From contig NZ_JSXI01000022.1 in the NCBI RefSeq assembly GCF_000803065.1, positions 1 to 64,000 of the forward strand: a DNA stretch of 64,000 nucleotides, written 5' to 3'. Below are positions 46,446 to 55,983 of this stretch, piece after piece. A model generated the notes under the pieces. The model worked only from the letters and a program-made list of their open reading frames with translations. It was not told where the DNA came from and searched no databases. The stretch is from Sphingomonas sp. ERG5 (GTDB lineage: Bacteria; Pseudomonadota; Alphaproteobacteria; Sphingomonadales; Sphingomonadaceae). Both the position numbers and the translations under genes were made by a program. The first letter of the stretch is position 1, and each line of letters starts with the position of its first letter.

Positions 46446-48670
46446 TGGCAATTTCGGCGTTACCCGCCCGCTTTGCGCGGCCTCTGTTCGTGATCGCGAT
46501 CCTGGCCGGGTCGTTCCTCTTGTTCCTCGTCCAGCCAATGATCGCGCGCATGGCGTTGCCCCGCCTCGGTGGTGCGCCGGCGGTGTGGAATTCGGCGATG
46601 CTGGTCTATCAGGCATTGCTGCTTGGCGGTTATGCCTATGCGCACTGGCTCGGCCGCGTCAGCCCGCGCAAACAGGCGGCGATCCATCTGGCGGTGCTGG
46701 TCGTTGCGGCGCTGTGGCTGCCGATCGGGCTGATGTCGATGCAGTTGCCGGCCGACGCACAACCCGCGATCTGGGTGCCTTGGTTGCTTGGCGCGTCGAT
46801 CGGGCCGCTATTCTTCGCAGTCTCGGCGCAGGCCCCGCTGCTGCAGCGCTGGTTCAGCATTTCGAGCAAGGGCGGCGATCCCTATGCGCTTTACGCAGCA
46901 TCGAACTTTGGCAGCTTTGGCGGGTTGATCGTTTACCCGCTGATCGTCGAACCCGAGCTGGCGCTGCGGGGGCAGAGCGCGCTGTGGAGTGCGGGTTACA
47001 TACTCGTCGTGATCCTGGTCGCGGCTTGTGCCTTCACCTTGCCGAAAAGGGCCGTGGCGCTCACCGAGGAAGCGGTCGCGCCCAGCACGCCGCCGACACG
47101 CCGGCGCGTCGCGTTGTGGATCGCGCTGGCGCTGGTGCCATCCGGGCTGATGCTCGCCACCTCGACCTATATCACCACCGATGTTGTCGCGATGCCACTG
47201 CTCTGGGTCATGCCGCTTGGTCTGTATCTGTTGAGCTTCACCATCGCTTTTGCCGGCAATCGCGCGCTTGCCGACCTGCTGACCCGGATCGCGCCGGTCA
47301 CGATCCTGCTGTTCGGTGGCGTGATGGTCGGCGGGTATCAGGAACGGCCTTACCTCAACGCCGGGCTTGCGTTGATGCTGTTGTTCATGACCTCGGTCGC
47401 GCTGCATACTGCAATGTACCGGTTGCGGCCGGCACCCGATCGGCTGACCGGTTTCTATCTCGCCATGTCGGTCGGCGGCGTGCTGGGGGGTGTGTTTGCC
47501 GCGTTGATCGCGCCCCTGGTGTTCGACTGGACCTATGAATATCCGTTGTTGATCCTCGCCGCGGGCGCCTTGGTGCCGCAGTCTTTTCTGATCGATCCGG
47601 TTCGGCGCCTCTGGCACGGCACGGCGCAGCGGCACCGTATCGCGATCCTGACGATCGCACTGACCATGGCGCTATTGGTGCTGGCGGTGATCAACAACGC
47701 CGCTGGTGGTGGTCCCGACGGCAAGCCGACGCCGCCTTTCGTGTTCCTCATCATCGTCGCGCTCGGGCTGATCGTTACTGGCGTGCGGACGGCGTTCGTC
47801 ATTGTCCTGGCCGGGGCACTGATCGCCTTTGGCGGGTATCGCTCGATCGTGATCTCGCTGGAGCCCGGCGCGCGCGTCCGGAGCTATTTTGGTGTCTATA
47901 CGGTGCGCGGCAACCCGACGACCCAGCAGCTCGCGCACGGCACCACGGTTCATGGTACGCAGCTGATCGGCAGCGAGCGGCGCGAGCGCACGCCGACCGC
48001 TTATTATATCCGCCAGTCAGGCGTCGGACAGGCGATGATGGCGCTGCCGGTCCTGTATGGCGACAAGGCGCGGGTCGGCGTTGTCGGGCTGGGGGCGGGC
48101 ACATTGGCCTGTTACGCCCAACCGGGTCAGGATTGGCGTTTCTACGAGATCGATCCCGTCGTCGTCCATATCGCACGCGACACCGGCCAGTTCAGCTTCC
48201 TCTCGCGCTGCCTGCCGAACCCGAAGATCGTGATCGGCGATGCGCGACTCAACCTTCTCGCCGAACCGACCGGTGGGCTGGATATCCTTGCGCTCGACGC
48301 TTTCTCGTCGGATTCGGTGCCGATGCATTTGATGACGCGTGAAGCGTTCGACACCTATGGCCGCGTGCTGGCCCATGACGGTGTACTGCTGGTTCACATC
48401 TCGAACCGCTTCCTCAACCTCGAGCCCGTCGTATCATCGGCCGCGGTTGCGGGAGGATGGAGTGCCGCAAAGCTGGTCTATTTCCCGGGCGCGGGCGCTG
48501 ACCAGGCGGAAAGCGCCTCAGCCTGGATCGCCCTGTCGCGCGATCCGGGCACCATCGCCACGCTGAAGAGGCGCGATGCCGCCTGGGCGCCGGTGCCGCG
48601 CTACCCGCGCTTCACACCGTGGAGCGACGATTATTCGACGATCCTGCCGTTGCTCAAAGGCTTGCGCTGA
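46445..48670 (+). CDS. Fused multi-helix membrane / spermidine synthase-like protein
   Basis: A 741-residue protein. The first 490 residues hold about a dozen hydrophobic helices of the MFS-related type that accompany spermidine synthase-like proteins. The remainder has a Rossmann methyltransferase-like domain with VVGLGAGTLACYA, FYEIDPVVVHIA and ALDAFSSDSVPMHLM. The usual GGGDG of polyamine synthases reads GLGAGT here, so substrate specificity is doubtful. It is coupled to the second GNAT gene (TGATG). Confidence 0.8.
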   Translation: MAISALPARFARPLFVIAILAGSFLLFLVQPMIARMALPRLGGAPAVWNSAMLVYQALLLGGYAYAHWLGRVSPRKQAAIHLAVLVVAALWLPIGLMSMQLPADAQPAIWVPWLLGASIGPLFFAVSAQAPLLQRWFSISSKGGDPYALYAASNFGSFGGLIVYPLIVEPELALRGQSALWSAGYILVVILVAACAFTLPKRAVALTEEAVAPSTPPTRRRVALWIALALVPSGLMLATSTYITTDVVAMPLLWVMPLGLYLLSFTIAFAGNRALADLLTRIAPVTILLFGGVMVGGYQERPYLNAGLALMLLFMTSVALHTAMYRLRPAPDRLTGFYLAMSVGGVLGGVFAALIAPLVFDWTYEYPLLILAAGALVPQSFLIDPVRRLWHGTAQRHRIAILTIALTMALLVLAVINNAAGGGPDGKPTPPFVFLIIVALGLIVTGVRTAFVIVLAGALIAFGGYRSIVISLEPGARVRSYFGVYTVRGNPTTQQLAHGTTVHGTQLIGSERRERTPTAYYIRQSGVGQAMMALPVLYGDKARVGVVGLGAGTLACYAQPGQDWRFYEIDPVVVHIARDTGQFSFLSRCLPNPKIVIGDARLNLLAEPTGGLDILALDAFSSDSVPMHLMTREAFDTYGRVLAHDGVLLVHISNRFLNLEPVVSSAAVAGGWSAAKLVYFPGAGADQAESASAWIALSRDPGTIATLKRRDAAWAPVPRYPRFTPWSDDYSTILPLLKGLR

Positions 48671-49216
48671 TTATCGGGCTTCGGGCAGCGATGTCTGCAG
48701 CGTTGCGATCCGTGCCGTCTGCACATCCAGTTCTTTCTGCGTCGCGGTCCGCGCGGCTTCCAGACTCGGATAGGGCGGTTTGCCGTCCGCTGCCCGAGTC
48801 ATTGCTGCGTCGTCGAGGTCGGACAGCGCCGACACGGTCGAGGCGCGGTACACGTCGAGGTCAGCCAGCGCGCTTTGCGCTTCGATCCAACGATCGCTGC
48901 CCACCGGTTGTCCCTGAGCGGCCTTTGACAGCGAATCGGCCTTGGTTGCCGCGATGGCGAAATCCTTTTGCGTGCTGTCGATCGTCGCGCTGATTCCGGC
49001 AACGCGCTTGTCGAGCGCCGAATCGGCTTCGACCATGACGGGTGCGATCTCGGGTTCGGCATCGCTGCGCGATTCGATCGGGCGAGGCAGCAGCGAGGGG
49101 TAGGGCCCCTTGCTGCGCTCGCCACACCCCGTGACAATCAGGGCGGAACCCGCGAGCAGGGCCAGGCGGGCAAGCCGCCGTACGAGGGAGCGAGCGGGAG
49201 TTTGGCGGTGCGTCAT
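48671..49216 (-). CDS. Lipoprotein of unknown function
   Basis: A 181-residue protein with a twin-arginine-like basic start (SLVRRLARLALLAGSALIVT) and a lipobox IVTGC. The mature part is mostly helical with heptad-like spacing, probably a coiled coil, and contains no cysteine other than the lipidated one. The family is not recognised. It converges with the spermidine-synthase-like gene. Confidence 0.7.
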   Translation of the reverse strand: MTHRQTPARSLVRRLARLALLAGSALIVTGCGERSKGPYPSLLPRPIESRSDAEPEIAPVMVEADSALDKRVAGISATIDSTQKDFAIAATKADSLSKAAQGQPVGSDRWIEAQSALADLDVYRASTVSALSDLDDAAMTRAADGKPPYPSLEAARTATQKELDVQTARIATLQTSLPEAR

Positions 49217-49301
49217 CGCCTATCGCTCTATGCGTCGCATCAAGCATGCGCAACGCACTTGCGCCCTGCGCATCACGCCTCTATGAGCCCCCTTCCAGTG
49301 C

Positions 49302-49378
49302 GCACCCGTAGCTCAGCTGGATAGAGCATCAGACTACGAATCTGAGGGTCGGGCGTTCGAATCGCTCCGGGTGCGCCA
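49302..49378 (+). tRNA. tRNA-Arg (anticodon ACG)
   Basis: GCACCCG pairs with CGGGTGC, the anticodon stem CAGA/TCTG encloses CTACGAA with ACG, and a standard T-arm and discriminator G follow. CCA is encoded. Length is 77 bases. The 490-base gap after it contains an AT-rich block. Confidence 0.95.
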
Positions 49379-49567
49379 ATTTTTCCAAATGATCGAATCA
49401 CCCCTTTGGGGGCCCCAACATGTTGCGCATGCTGCCTGTGTCATGCGCGGTGTGAGCGGCCATGTGCTGTTCGGGGCGCCGCTTGGGCTGGTCGCGATGC
49501 CTGCTCCGGGCCGCGCTCGTCCGCTGGCGGTCGATGACCGGCAAGGTCAGTGCGGCACATTTCAGCA

Positions 49568-49775
49568 TTTCAGGCCACTTTTGAAAAAATATATAAATTA
49601 TCGAACAAATAATCTCATTGGCCCATTCGTTTCTTTCAAGAAACAAATAAAGATAAACCCCGAATACTGAACTGATGTTGAGAGATATACTGATGTAATG
49701 AGAATGTATGTGATGATATATTTGTCCGCAGTGGGTCATCGGGCTCGGCTTGTGGCCAATCTTGACGATAATCTT
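49568..49775. other. AT-rich segment downstream of tRNA-Arg
   Basis: About 200 bases are strikingly AT-rich compared with the rest of the window. They include a near-perfect dyad ATTCGTTTCTT / AAGAAACAAAT at 49625-49648. Neither strand carries a convincing gene. The position just after a tRNA gene fits either the scar of an integrated element or a regulatory region for the following lipoprotein gene. Confidence 0.45.
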
Positions 49776-49868
49776 GATCCATTGAATGACATGCCCGCGT
49801 GCTGAAAAGCTCCGGTGAACCGGGGCGGCCGCAAGGGCTGGCCCCCGCCGGTCCGTCAACAGGAGCAA

Positions 49869-50393
49869 ATGTCTATGCGTACCAATTCATTGTCGGCCTG
49901 CGCGATCGCCGGCCTCTTCCTGCTCGGCGCCTGTTCAGGCGGCAACAAGGCGAACGATACCGCCAGCAAGGATGGCGGCGCGCCCGCAGCGCCTGCTGCC
50001 GCGGCGGCGGTCAAAATGCCCAAGGCAGGCCTGTGGGAGATCAAGACCACATCGATGGGGGTTACGGTACCGGCGGTGAAGGGATGCGTGGGTGAGACCA
50101 AGCCCGGCGAGAATCCCTTCATGGCGAAGCAGCCCGGCATGAACTGCGCGAAGAACAATGTGACCTCCACTGCCGGCGGTTATGACATCGATGCCGAGTG
50201 CACGATGAACGGCATGACCGTCGCGACCAAGGGCAGCGTGACGGGCGATATGTCGAGCGCTTACAAGGTCGAGATGACCTCGAAGATGAGCGGCGCCAAC
50301 CTGCCGGCCGCAGCGCAGCAGGAAACCAAGATGGTCATGGACGCGACCTATCAGGGCGCTTGCCCGGCGACCGTGCAGCCCAAGGCAGGCTGA
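49869..50393 (+). CDS. DUF3617-like lipoprotein
   Basis: A 174-residue exported protein. The lipobox LLGAC at about residue 22 follows a hydrophobic leader, and an Ala-rich linker leads into the MPKAGLWEIKTTSMGV domain typical of DUF3617. AGGAG lies three bases before the ATG at 49869 and nine before another at 49875, so the start may be the second. Four cysteines in the mature domain could form disulfides. Function is unknown. Confidence 0.75.
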   Translation: MSMRTNSLSACAIAGLFLLGACSGGNKANDTASKDGGAPAAPAAAAAVKMPKAGLWEIKTTSMGVTVPAVKGCVGETKPGENPFMAKQPGMNCAKNNVTSTAGGYDIDAECTMNGMTVATKGSVTGDMSSAYKVEMTSKMSGANLPAAAQQETKMVMDATYQGACPATVQPKAG

Positions 50394-50401
50394 GTGCGAA
50401 A

Positions 50402-50430
50402 GGGAGGGGAAGGGCAGTCCTTCTCCTCCC
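50402..50430. terminator. Bidirectional hairpin terminator
   Basis: GGGAGG and CCTCCC plus six more pairs form a 12-base stem with a five-base loop between convergent genes. It probably separates the DUF3617 gene from the flavoprotein gene. Confidence 0.6.
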
Positions 50431-50464
50431 GAACGGCCGGCGCGGGAGTCGGTCATCCCCTCGG

Positions 50465-52123
50465 TCAGCGCTGAGCCAGATATTGGTGGATCTGGGCGAC
50501 TACCGCCGCTCCTTCACCAATCGCGCCGCCGACGCGCTTGACCGATCCCGCCCGGACATCGCCGATCGCGAAGACCCCCGGGACACTCGTCTGTAGCGTC
50601 AACGCATCCTGGCCGGTTGCGACAAAGCCTTTTTCATCCGGCAGCACGGCGCAGGCGCCAAGCCATTCGGTCGCCGGATCGGCGCCGACGAACATGAAGA
50701 CATTGCGAATCGGTGCCTCAGTGGTTTCCCCCGAATCGCGATTCTTCCATGTCACCCGTTCCAGTCCGGCGGTGCCGCCATCGAGATCCACGACTTCGGT
50801 CCGGTTCATCAGTTCGATTCGCGGATTGGCGGCAATACGATCGATCAGATAGCGTGACATGGTGGCGGCAAGCCCGTCACCGCGCACCATCATCCGCACC
50901 TTGGCGGCATGGCCGGCAAGATAGACTGCCGCTTGCCCTGCGGAGTTCCCGCCGCCGACCAGGACGATTTCCTGCCGGCTGCAGAACTGCGCTTCGACCG
51001 GTGAGGCCCAGTACCATACGCCGCGCCCCTCGAACTCTTCGAGCCGGGTCAGGGCGGGGCGACGATAACGTGCGCCTGAGGCAATGACGGCGCTGCGTGC
51101 GCGATAGACGCGGCCGTCATCGATATGCAGCCGGTGAATGCCATTGGCGTCGCTGCATTCGAGCGTGGTGACGCATGCCGGAATGGCGATCTCGGCACCG
51201 AATTTCTGCGCCTGCACGAAGCCGCGTGCGGTCAGCGCCAAGCCAGTGATGCCGGTCGGAAAGCCGAAATAATTCTCGATCCGCGCACTCGCCCCGGCCT
51301 GCCCACCAAAGCCGCGCGAATCGAGCACCAGCACCGACAGGCCTTCCGATGCGGCATAGACCGCGCTGGCGAGGCCTGCCGGCCCGGCACCGACGATCGC
51401 CACGTCATAGACGCATTGGTCGTCGGGCTTGCCGATCATGCCCATCGCGATCGCCATATCCGTGTCGGACGGCGCCCGGAGGACTGTGCCGTCGGGCAGG
51501 ATCGCCAGTGGCCAATCCGTCGCGGCGGGATGGAGGTGCGCGACGATGTCGGCTGCTTCCTCGTCGCTCGCCGGGTCGAGCGAGCGGAAGGGCAGGCCGT
51601 TGCGGCGCAGGAAGCCAGCAATCCTCACGCGGCCGGGATCATCCCCAGGCGCAATCAATATCGGCCCGCCCGCCGCCGCGTCGATCAGGCTGGTCCGGCG
51701 CAGGATCAGGGCACGCATGATGCGCTCGCCCAGATCGGCTTCGGCGACGATCAGCGCGCGCAGGTCGACCGGTTTGAGGATCAGCGATTCGACCGGCTCG
51801 GCGGCGTCCGCATCGACCAGGGCAGGGCGGCCCGACAGGCTGGAAATCTCGCCGATCAGCGACCCGGGCCCGTGTTCGGTGATCGGGCTGACATTGCCGG
51901 CGCCATCGTGCTGGACGATCGACACGCGCCCTGACAATATTACGGTCAGGCCGATGCCGCGATCGCCGGTCGCAAAGAGCCGCTCGCCCGTCGCATAGGA
52001 TCGCCGCCCGCCGAAACGGGCGACACGGGCAATATCCTCGGCCGAAAGAATGGGAAACATCTGTTCCCGGCGCTGGACCGGTGGAAAGGGGGCGGGCGGA
52101 GCGGCGTCAGGCTCTTCGGGCAT
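50465..52123 (-). CDS. Cyclic-nucleotide-domain FAD oxidoreductase
   Basis: A 552-residue fusion. An amino-terminal cyclic-nucleotide-binding fold (residues about 20-130, GLTVILSGRVSIVQH) is joined to a thioredoxin-reductase-like flavoprotein with FAD motif VAIVGAGPAGLASA and NADPH motif LVGGGNSAGQAAV. The usual redox CxxC is absent at that position (WASPVEAQ), so it cannot reduce thioredoxin by the standard route. The ATG at 52123 overlaps the corA stop by one base; earlier ATGs exist. Confidence 0.8.
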   Translation of the reverse strand: MPEEPDAAPPAPFPPVQRREQMFPILSAEDIARVARFGGRRSYATGERLFATGDRGIGLTVILSGRVSIVQHDGAGNVSPITEHGPGSLIGEISSLSGRPALVDADAAEPVESLILKPVDLRALIVAEADLGERIMRALILRRTSLIDAAAGGPILIAPGDDPGRVRIAGFLRRNGLPFRSLDPASDEEAADIVAHLHPAATDWPLAILPDGTVLRAPSDTDMAIAMGMIGKPDDQCVYDVAIVGAGPAGLASAVYAASEGLSVLVLDSRGFGGQAGASARIENYFGFPTGITGLALTARGFVQAQKFGAEIAIPACVTTLECSDANGIHRLHIDDGRVYRARSAVIASGARYRRPALTRLEEFEGRGVWYWASPVEAQFCSRQEIVLVGGGNSAGQAAVYLAGHAAKVRMMVRGDGLAATMSRYLIDRIAANPRIELMNRTEVVDLDGGTAGLERVTWKNRDSGETTEAPIRNVFMFVGADPATEWLGACAVLPDEKGFVATGQDALTLQTSVPGVFAIGDVRAGSVKRVGGAIGEGAAVVAQIHQYLAQR

Positions 52124-53091
52124 CACAGCCATTTGACGCGCCGGAACCGGATATAGAGCGCGCTGCACAAGGTCAGGATCACCCCTATGATGACGAAATA
52201 GCCATATCGGGTCTTGAGCTCCGGCATATATTCGAAGTTCATCCCGTAAATACCGGCGATCGCCGTCGGTACGGCGAGGATTGCTGCCCAGGCCGCGAGC
52301 TGGCGGGTGATTGCCCCCTGGCGTTGCTGTTCGAGCAGGGTGCTGACCTCAAACACCGATGTCAGCACGTCGCGCAGACCACCGACCATATTCTCGACTC
52401 GCCTGACATGGTCGAGCACGTCCTTGAAATAAGGCTTTGTTTCGACATCGATGCACGGCACGTCGAGGTTGAATAATTTGCTCGTCACCTCGCCCATCGG
52501 GCCGATCACGCGCTGGAACCGGATCACTTCCCGACGCAGCGTGAACAGGCGCTTGGTGTCGTCATAGGACAGCGAGGCGTCCATCGTCTGGGTCTCGATC
52601 TCGAGCACTTCCTCCTCGATCGTCTCGACGATCGGCAGATAGCCATCGACAATGAAGTCGAGAATGGCGTGCAGGACATAATCGACGCCGTGGCGCAGCA
52701 GCCCAGGTGCGGCCTCGAGATGCGCACGCAGGCCGCTATGCGCCCGGGCGGAGCCGTGGCGGACGGTGATGATGTGATTGGGGCCGACGAAGATCGCCGT
52801 TTCGCCATAATCGATATGGTCGTCGTTCAGATGCGCGGTGCGCGCGACGACGAACAGCTGGTCGCCATAAACGTCGATCTTGGGCAATTGATGCTTGTTC
52901 TGGGCATCCTCGACCGCCAGCGGGTGCAGGCCGAATTTCTCCTGCAGGGTTTCCAGCTCAGCATTGGTCGGCTCATGCAGGCCGATCCACACAAACTCCT
53001 TCTTGTCGCCATGGCACGGCGTCGGCTCATCGATCTCGATTGGCCGGATGCGCTGGCCATCGTGGTAGAGATAGGCGGCGATTACGCTCAC
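52123..53091 (-). CDS. corA: CorA family divalent cation transporter
   Basis: A 322-residue CorA-type transporter with a cytoplasmic domain and two carboxy-terminal helices. The pore motif GMN is present as IYGMNFEYMPEL. The GTG at 53091 is preferred over one two codons upstream because GAGG sits about six bases before it. It should carry magnesium, cobalt or nickel. It is coupled to the flavoprotein gene and about 90 bases downstream of cysQ. Confidence 0.85.
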   Translation of the reverse strand: MSVIAAYLYHDGQRIRPIEIDEPTPCHGDKKEFVWIGLHEPTNAELETLQEKFGLHPLAVEDAQNKHQLPKIDVYGDQLFVVARTAHLNDDHIDYGETAIFVGPNHIITVRHGSARAHSGLRAHLEAAPGLLRHGVDYVLHAILDFIVDGYLPIVETIEEEVLEIETQTMDASLSYDDTKRLFTLRREVIRFQRVIGPMGEVTSKLFNLDVPCIDVETKPYFKDVLDHVRRVENMVGGLRDVLTSVFEVSTLLEQQRQGAITRQLAAWAAILAVPTAIAGIYGMNFEYMPELKTRYGYFVIIGVILTLCSALYIRFRRVKWL

Positions 53092-53179
53092 GGGCACCTC
53101 ATTCGACGTCTCGGTGCGCCGGAGGTAGCAAAGCGCGTGCGAAACGTCGCGCTCCGAAATGCGCTCAACCGCGCACCTG

Positions 53180-53959
53180 TCAGCCGCCCGGCGACAGGCC
53201 GGCCTCCTGGATTGCCGCCAGAACCCGGTCGGCCAGTTCCTCGCGGCAGATCAGCAGGTCGGGCAGGAGCGGATCGACGCAATTATAGACCAGGGTACTG
53301 CCGTCGATGCGCGAGGCGTGCAGCCCGGCGGCAAGGGCGACCGCGACCGGCGCGCAATTGTCCCATTCATACTGGCCGCCGGCATGGAGGTAGATGTCGG
53401 CGCGACCCTCGACCACCGCCATCGCCTTGGCGCCGGCCGAGCCCATCGGGATCATCTCTGCATCGAGCGCAGCGGCGACAGCGAGCGCGATTTGCGGCGG
53501 GCGCGAGCGGCTGACCACCATGCGCGGGCGAGTGCCGAGCGGCGGGTATTCGGGCGGCGCGTCGTCAGTCACGAAAACCTTGTGCGCGGCGGGAAGGGCG
53601 ACCGCGCCGGTGACCGGCACGCCATCGATCGCCAGGCCGATATGCACCGCCCAATCGTCGCGCTCCTCGGAGAATTCGCGCGTGCCGTCGAGCGGATCGA
53701 CCACCCAGACGCGCCGCGCCGAACAGCGTGCGCGGTCGTCAGCGGCTTCCTCGGACAGGATGAAGTCGTCGGGCCGCGCGGTGCGCAGATGCGCAATGAT
53801 CGCGGCATTGGCGCGCTCGTCACCGCGCTTGCCCAGCGTCGCGCCCGAGCAATCCCCGGTCGCGCACAATGTGCGGAGCAAGTCGCCCGCCTCCAGCGCC
53901 ACGGCGCGCGCGAGTTCTGCATCGGTTTGAGCAATCTGGGTCAAAGGTCCGGACTCCAT
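53180..53959 (-). CDS. cysQ: 3'(2'),5'-bisphosphate nucleotidase CysQ
   Basis: CysQ removes the 3'-phosphate of PAP, the by-product of sulfate activation. The 259-residue protein has the inositol-phosphatase metal motif [12 protein letters not shown] and an EEAADD-type site ([11 protein letters not shown]). Its ATG lies 19 bases inside the cysNC stop region, so the two are coupled. Confidence 0.92.
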   Translation of the reverse strand: MESGPLTQIAQTDAELARAVALEAGDLLRTLCATGDCSGATLGKRGDERANAAIIAHLRTARPDDFILSEEAADDRARCSARRVWVVDPLDGTREFSEERDDWAVHIGLAIDGVPVTGAVALPAAHKVFVTDDAPPEYPPLGTRPRMVVSRSRPPQIALAVAAALDAEMIPMGSAGAKAMAVVEGRADIYLHAGGQYEWDNCAPVAVALAAGLHASRIDGSTLVYNCVDPLLPDLLICREELADRVLAAIQEAGLSPGG

Positions 53960-55983
53960 ACGCCCATGATATGCTCAACGATCCGCTCGGCCGCCGCTTC
54001 CGGTGATTCGCGCGTCGTATCGATGCGTATGTCGGGATTGACCGGGGCTTCATACGGGCTTGAAATCCCGGTGAAGTTGGCAATCGCGCCGCTGCGCGCC
54101 TTGGCATACAGGCCCTTCACATCGCGCGTTTCGGCAACTTCCAACGGCGTATCGACGAAGATCTCGACGAATTCGCCATAGGGAAGCATGCCGCGTACCA
54201 GGTCGCGCTCGGCCCGGAACGGCGAGATGAAGGCGGTCAGCACGATCAGCCCGGCGTCGGTCATCAGCCTGGCGACTTCGCCGACCCGCCGGATATTCTC
54301 GATCCGGTCGGCATCGGTGAAGCCGAGATCCTTGTTGAGACCGTGACGGACATTATCGCCATCAAGCAGGAAGCTGTGCCGGCCAAGCGCGTGGAGTTTC
54401 TTTTCGACCATATTGGCGATGGTCGACTTGCCCGAGCCGGACAAGCCGGTGAACCAGAGCAGCTTGGGATTCTGCCCCTTTTGCGCGGCATGCGCGGCGC
54501 GCGTGATGTCGACCGCTTGCCAATGCACGTCCTGCGAGCGACGCAAGGCGAAGCTCAGCGTGCCCGCCGCGACCGTCGCATTGGTCAGCTTGTCGATCAG
54601 GATGAAGCCGCCGAGATCGGTCGAGTCGGCATAGGGTTCGAACACGATCGGGCGGTCGGTATAGACTTCGGTCACGCCGATATCGTTAAGCCCGAGCGTC
54701 TTCACCGACAATTCAGCCAGCGTGTTGATGTCGATCGCGTGGCGCGGCTGCTGGATCGTCGCGCTGACCGTCTGGGTCGCGAGCTTCAGCCAATAAGCGC
54801 GACCGGGAAGCAGTTGTTCCTCGGCCATCCACACCAGGGTCGCCTGGAACTGGTCGGCGACCTGCGGCGGCGCGGCGGCCGTGACGATCACATCCCCGCG
54901 CGAGCAATCGATCTCGTCGGCCAAGGTGAGAGTCACGGATTGTCCGGCGACGGCTTCGGTCAAATCGCCGTCCATCGTCACGATCCGCGCAATGGTGCTG
55001 GTCCGCCCGGACGGGAGCACGCGAACCGCATCGCCCGGCCTGATCACGCCCTCGGCGATCAGGCCGGCAAAGCCGCGAAAGTCGAGATCGGGGCGATTGA
55101 CCCATTGCACCGGCATGCGGAACGCACGCGCCTGCGCGGCGTCGCCGTCCAGGTCGATCGTTTCGAGATGCTCGATCAGGGCCGGTCCATGATACCAGGG
55201 CATCGTCGCCGTGCGGGTGGCGATATTGTCGCCGGCAAGGCCCGAAAGCGGGATCGCGGTGAAGCTGTCGATGCCAATCGACGCCGCGAAGGCGGCATAG
55301 TCGGCGACGATCTCATCGAACACGACCTGGCGATAATCGACCAGGTCCATCTTGTTCACGGCGAGCACGATGTGGCGGATGCCGACCAGATGGGCGAGGA
55401 AACTATGACGGCGCGTCTGGGTCAGCACGCCCTTGCGCGCGTCGATCAGGATCACGGCGCAATCGGCGGTCGAGGCCCCGGTGACCATGTTGCGGGTATA
55501 TTGTTCATGGCCGGGCGTATCGGCGACGATGAACTTGCGCTTCTCGGTCGCGAAGAAGCGATAGGCGACGTCGATCGTGATGCCCTGTTCGCGTTCGGCG
55601 GCGAGGCCGTCGACCAGCAGCGCGAAATCGATATTCTGACCCTGCGTCCCGACGCGCTTGCTGTCGGCTTCGAGCGCGGCGAGCTGATCCTCGAAGATCA
55701 TTTTCGAATCGTAGAGCAAACGCCCGATCAGCGTGGATTTTCCGTCATCGACCGAGCCGCAGGTGATGAAGCGCAACAGAGACTTGCGTTGATGCAGCGC
55801 GAGATATTCGCCGATATCGGCGGCGATCAAAGCGTCGGGAGTATAGAGATGGTCGCCGCTACCTTCGTCATCCTCGCGAAAGCGGCGCGCGCGCTGGCCG
55901 GTCTCGGTCGCGATAGAAGAAACAGAAGAAGAAGCGGGATTCCCGCTTTCGCGGGAATGACGGTTGAGGGGGGTGTTGGTCAT
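53941..55983 (-). CDS. cysNC: Bifunctional sulfate adenylyltransferase subunit 1 / APS kinase (CysNC)
   Basis: The GTPase CysN part has [21 protein letters not shown] and NKMD. The carboxy-terminal CysC part has [12 protein letters not shown] and makes PAPS from APS. At 680 residues it is longer than usual because a palindromic repeat adds about 40 residues at the start ([10 protein letters not shown], then RRFREDDEG). The CysN core begins near residue 47, after the insert. Its ATG shares one base with the cysD stop. The operon is cysD-cysNC-cysQ. Confidence 0.93.
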   Translation of the reverse strand: MTNTPLNRHSRESGNPASSSVSSIATETGQRARRFREDDEGSGDHLYTPDALIAADIGEYLALHQRKSLLRFITCGSVDDGKSTLIGRLLYDSKMIFEDQLAALEADSKRVGTQGQNIDFALLVDGLAAEREQGITIDVAYRFFATEKRKFIVADTPGHEQYTRNMVTGASTADCAVILIDARKGVLTQTRRHSFLAHLVGIRHIVLAVNKMDLVDYRQVVFDEIVADYAAFAASIGIDSFTAIPLSGLAGDNIATRTATMPWYHGPALIEHLETIDLDGDAAQARAFRMPVQWVNRPDLDFRGFAGLIAEGVIRPGDAVRVLPSGRTSTIARIVTMDGDLTEAVAGQSVTLTLADEIDCSRGDVIVTAAAPPQVADQFQATLVWMAEEQLLPGRAYWLKLATQTVSATIQQPRHAIDINTLAELSVKTLGLNDIGVTEVYTDRPIVFEPYADSTDLGGFILIDKLTNATVAAGTLSFALRRSQDVHWQAVDITRAAHAAQKGQNPKLLWFTGLSGSGKSTIANMVEKKLHALGRHSFLLDGDNVRHGLNKDLGFTDADRIENIRRVGEVARLMTDAGLIVLTAFISPFRAERDLVRGMLPYGEFVEIFVDTPLEVAETRDVKGLYAKARSGAIANFTGISSPYEAPVNPDIRIDTTRESPEAAAERIVEHIMGVWSPDL
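55939..55958. repeat. Palindromic repeat inside the cysNC start
   Basis: Perfect 8-base arms ATTCCCGC and GCGGGAAT with loop TTTC lie within the reading frame. Read leftward they encode RESGNP-like residues, a translation typical of such palindromes. A second GC-rich arm (about 55868-55895) encodes [10 protein letters not shown]. The element appears inserted in frame. Confidence 0.7.

Noticed and set aside
49371..49868. Open frames in the AT-rich gap after tRNA-Arg
   Set aside because: They begin within the tRNA or run through AT-rich filler and have no credible ribosome-binding site or domain.
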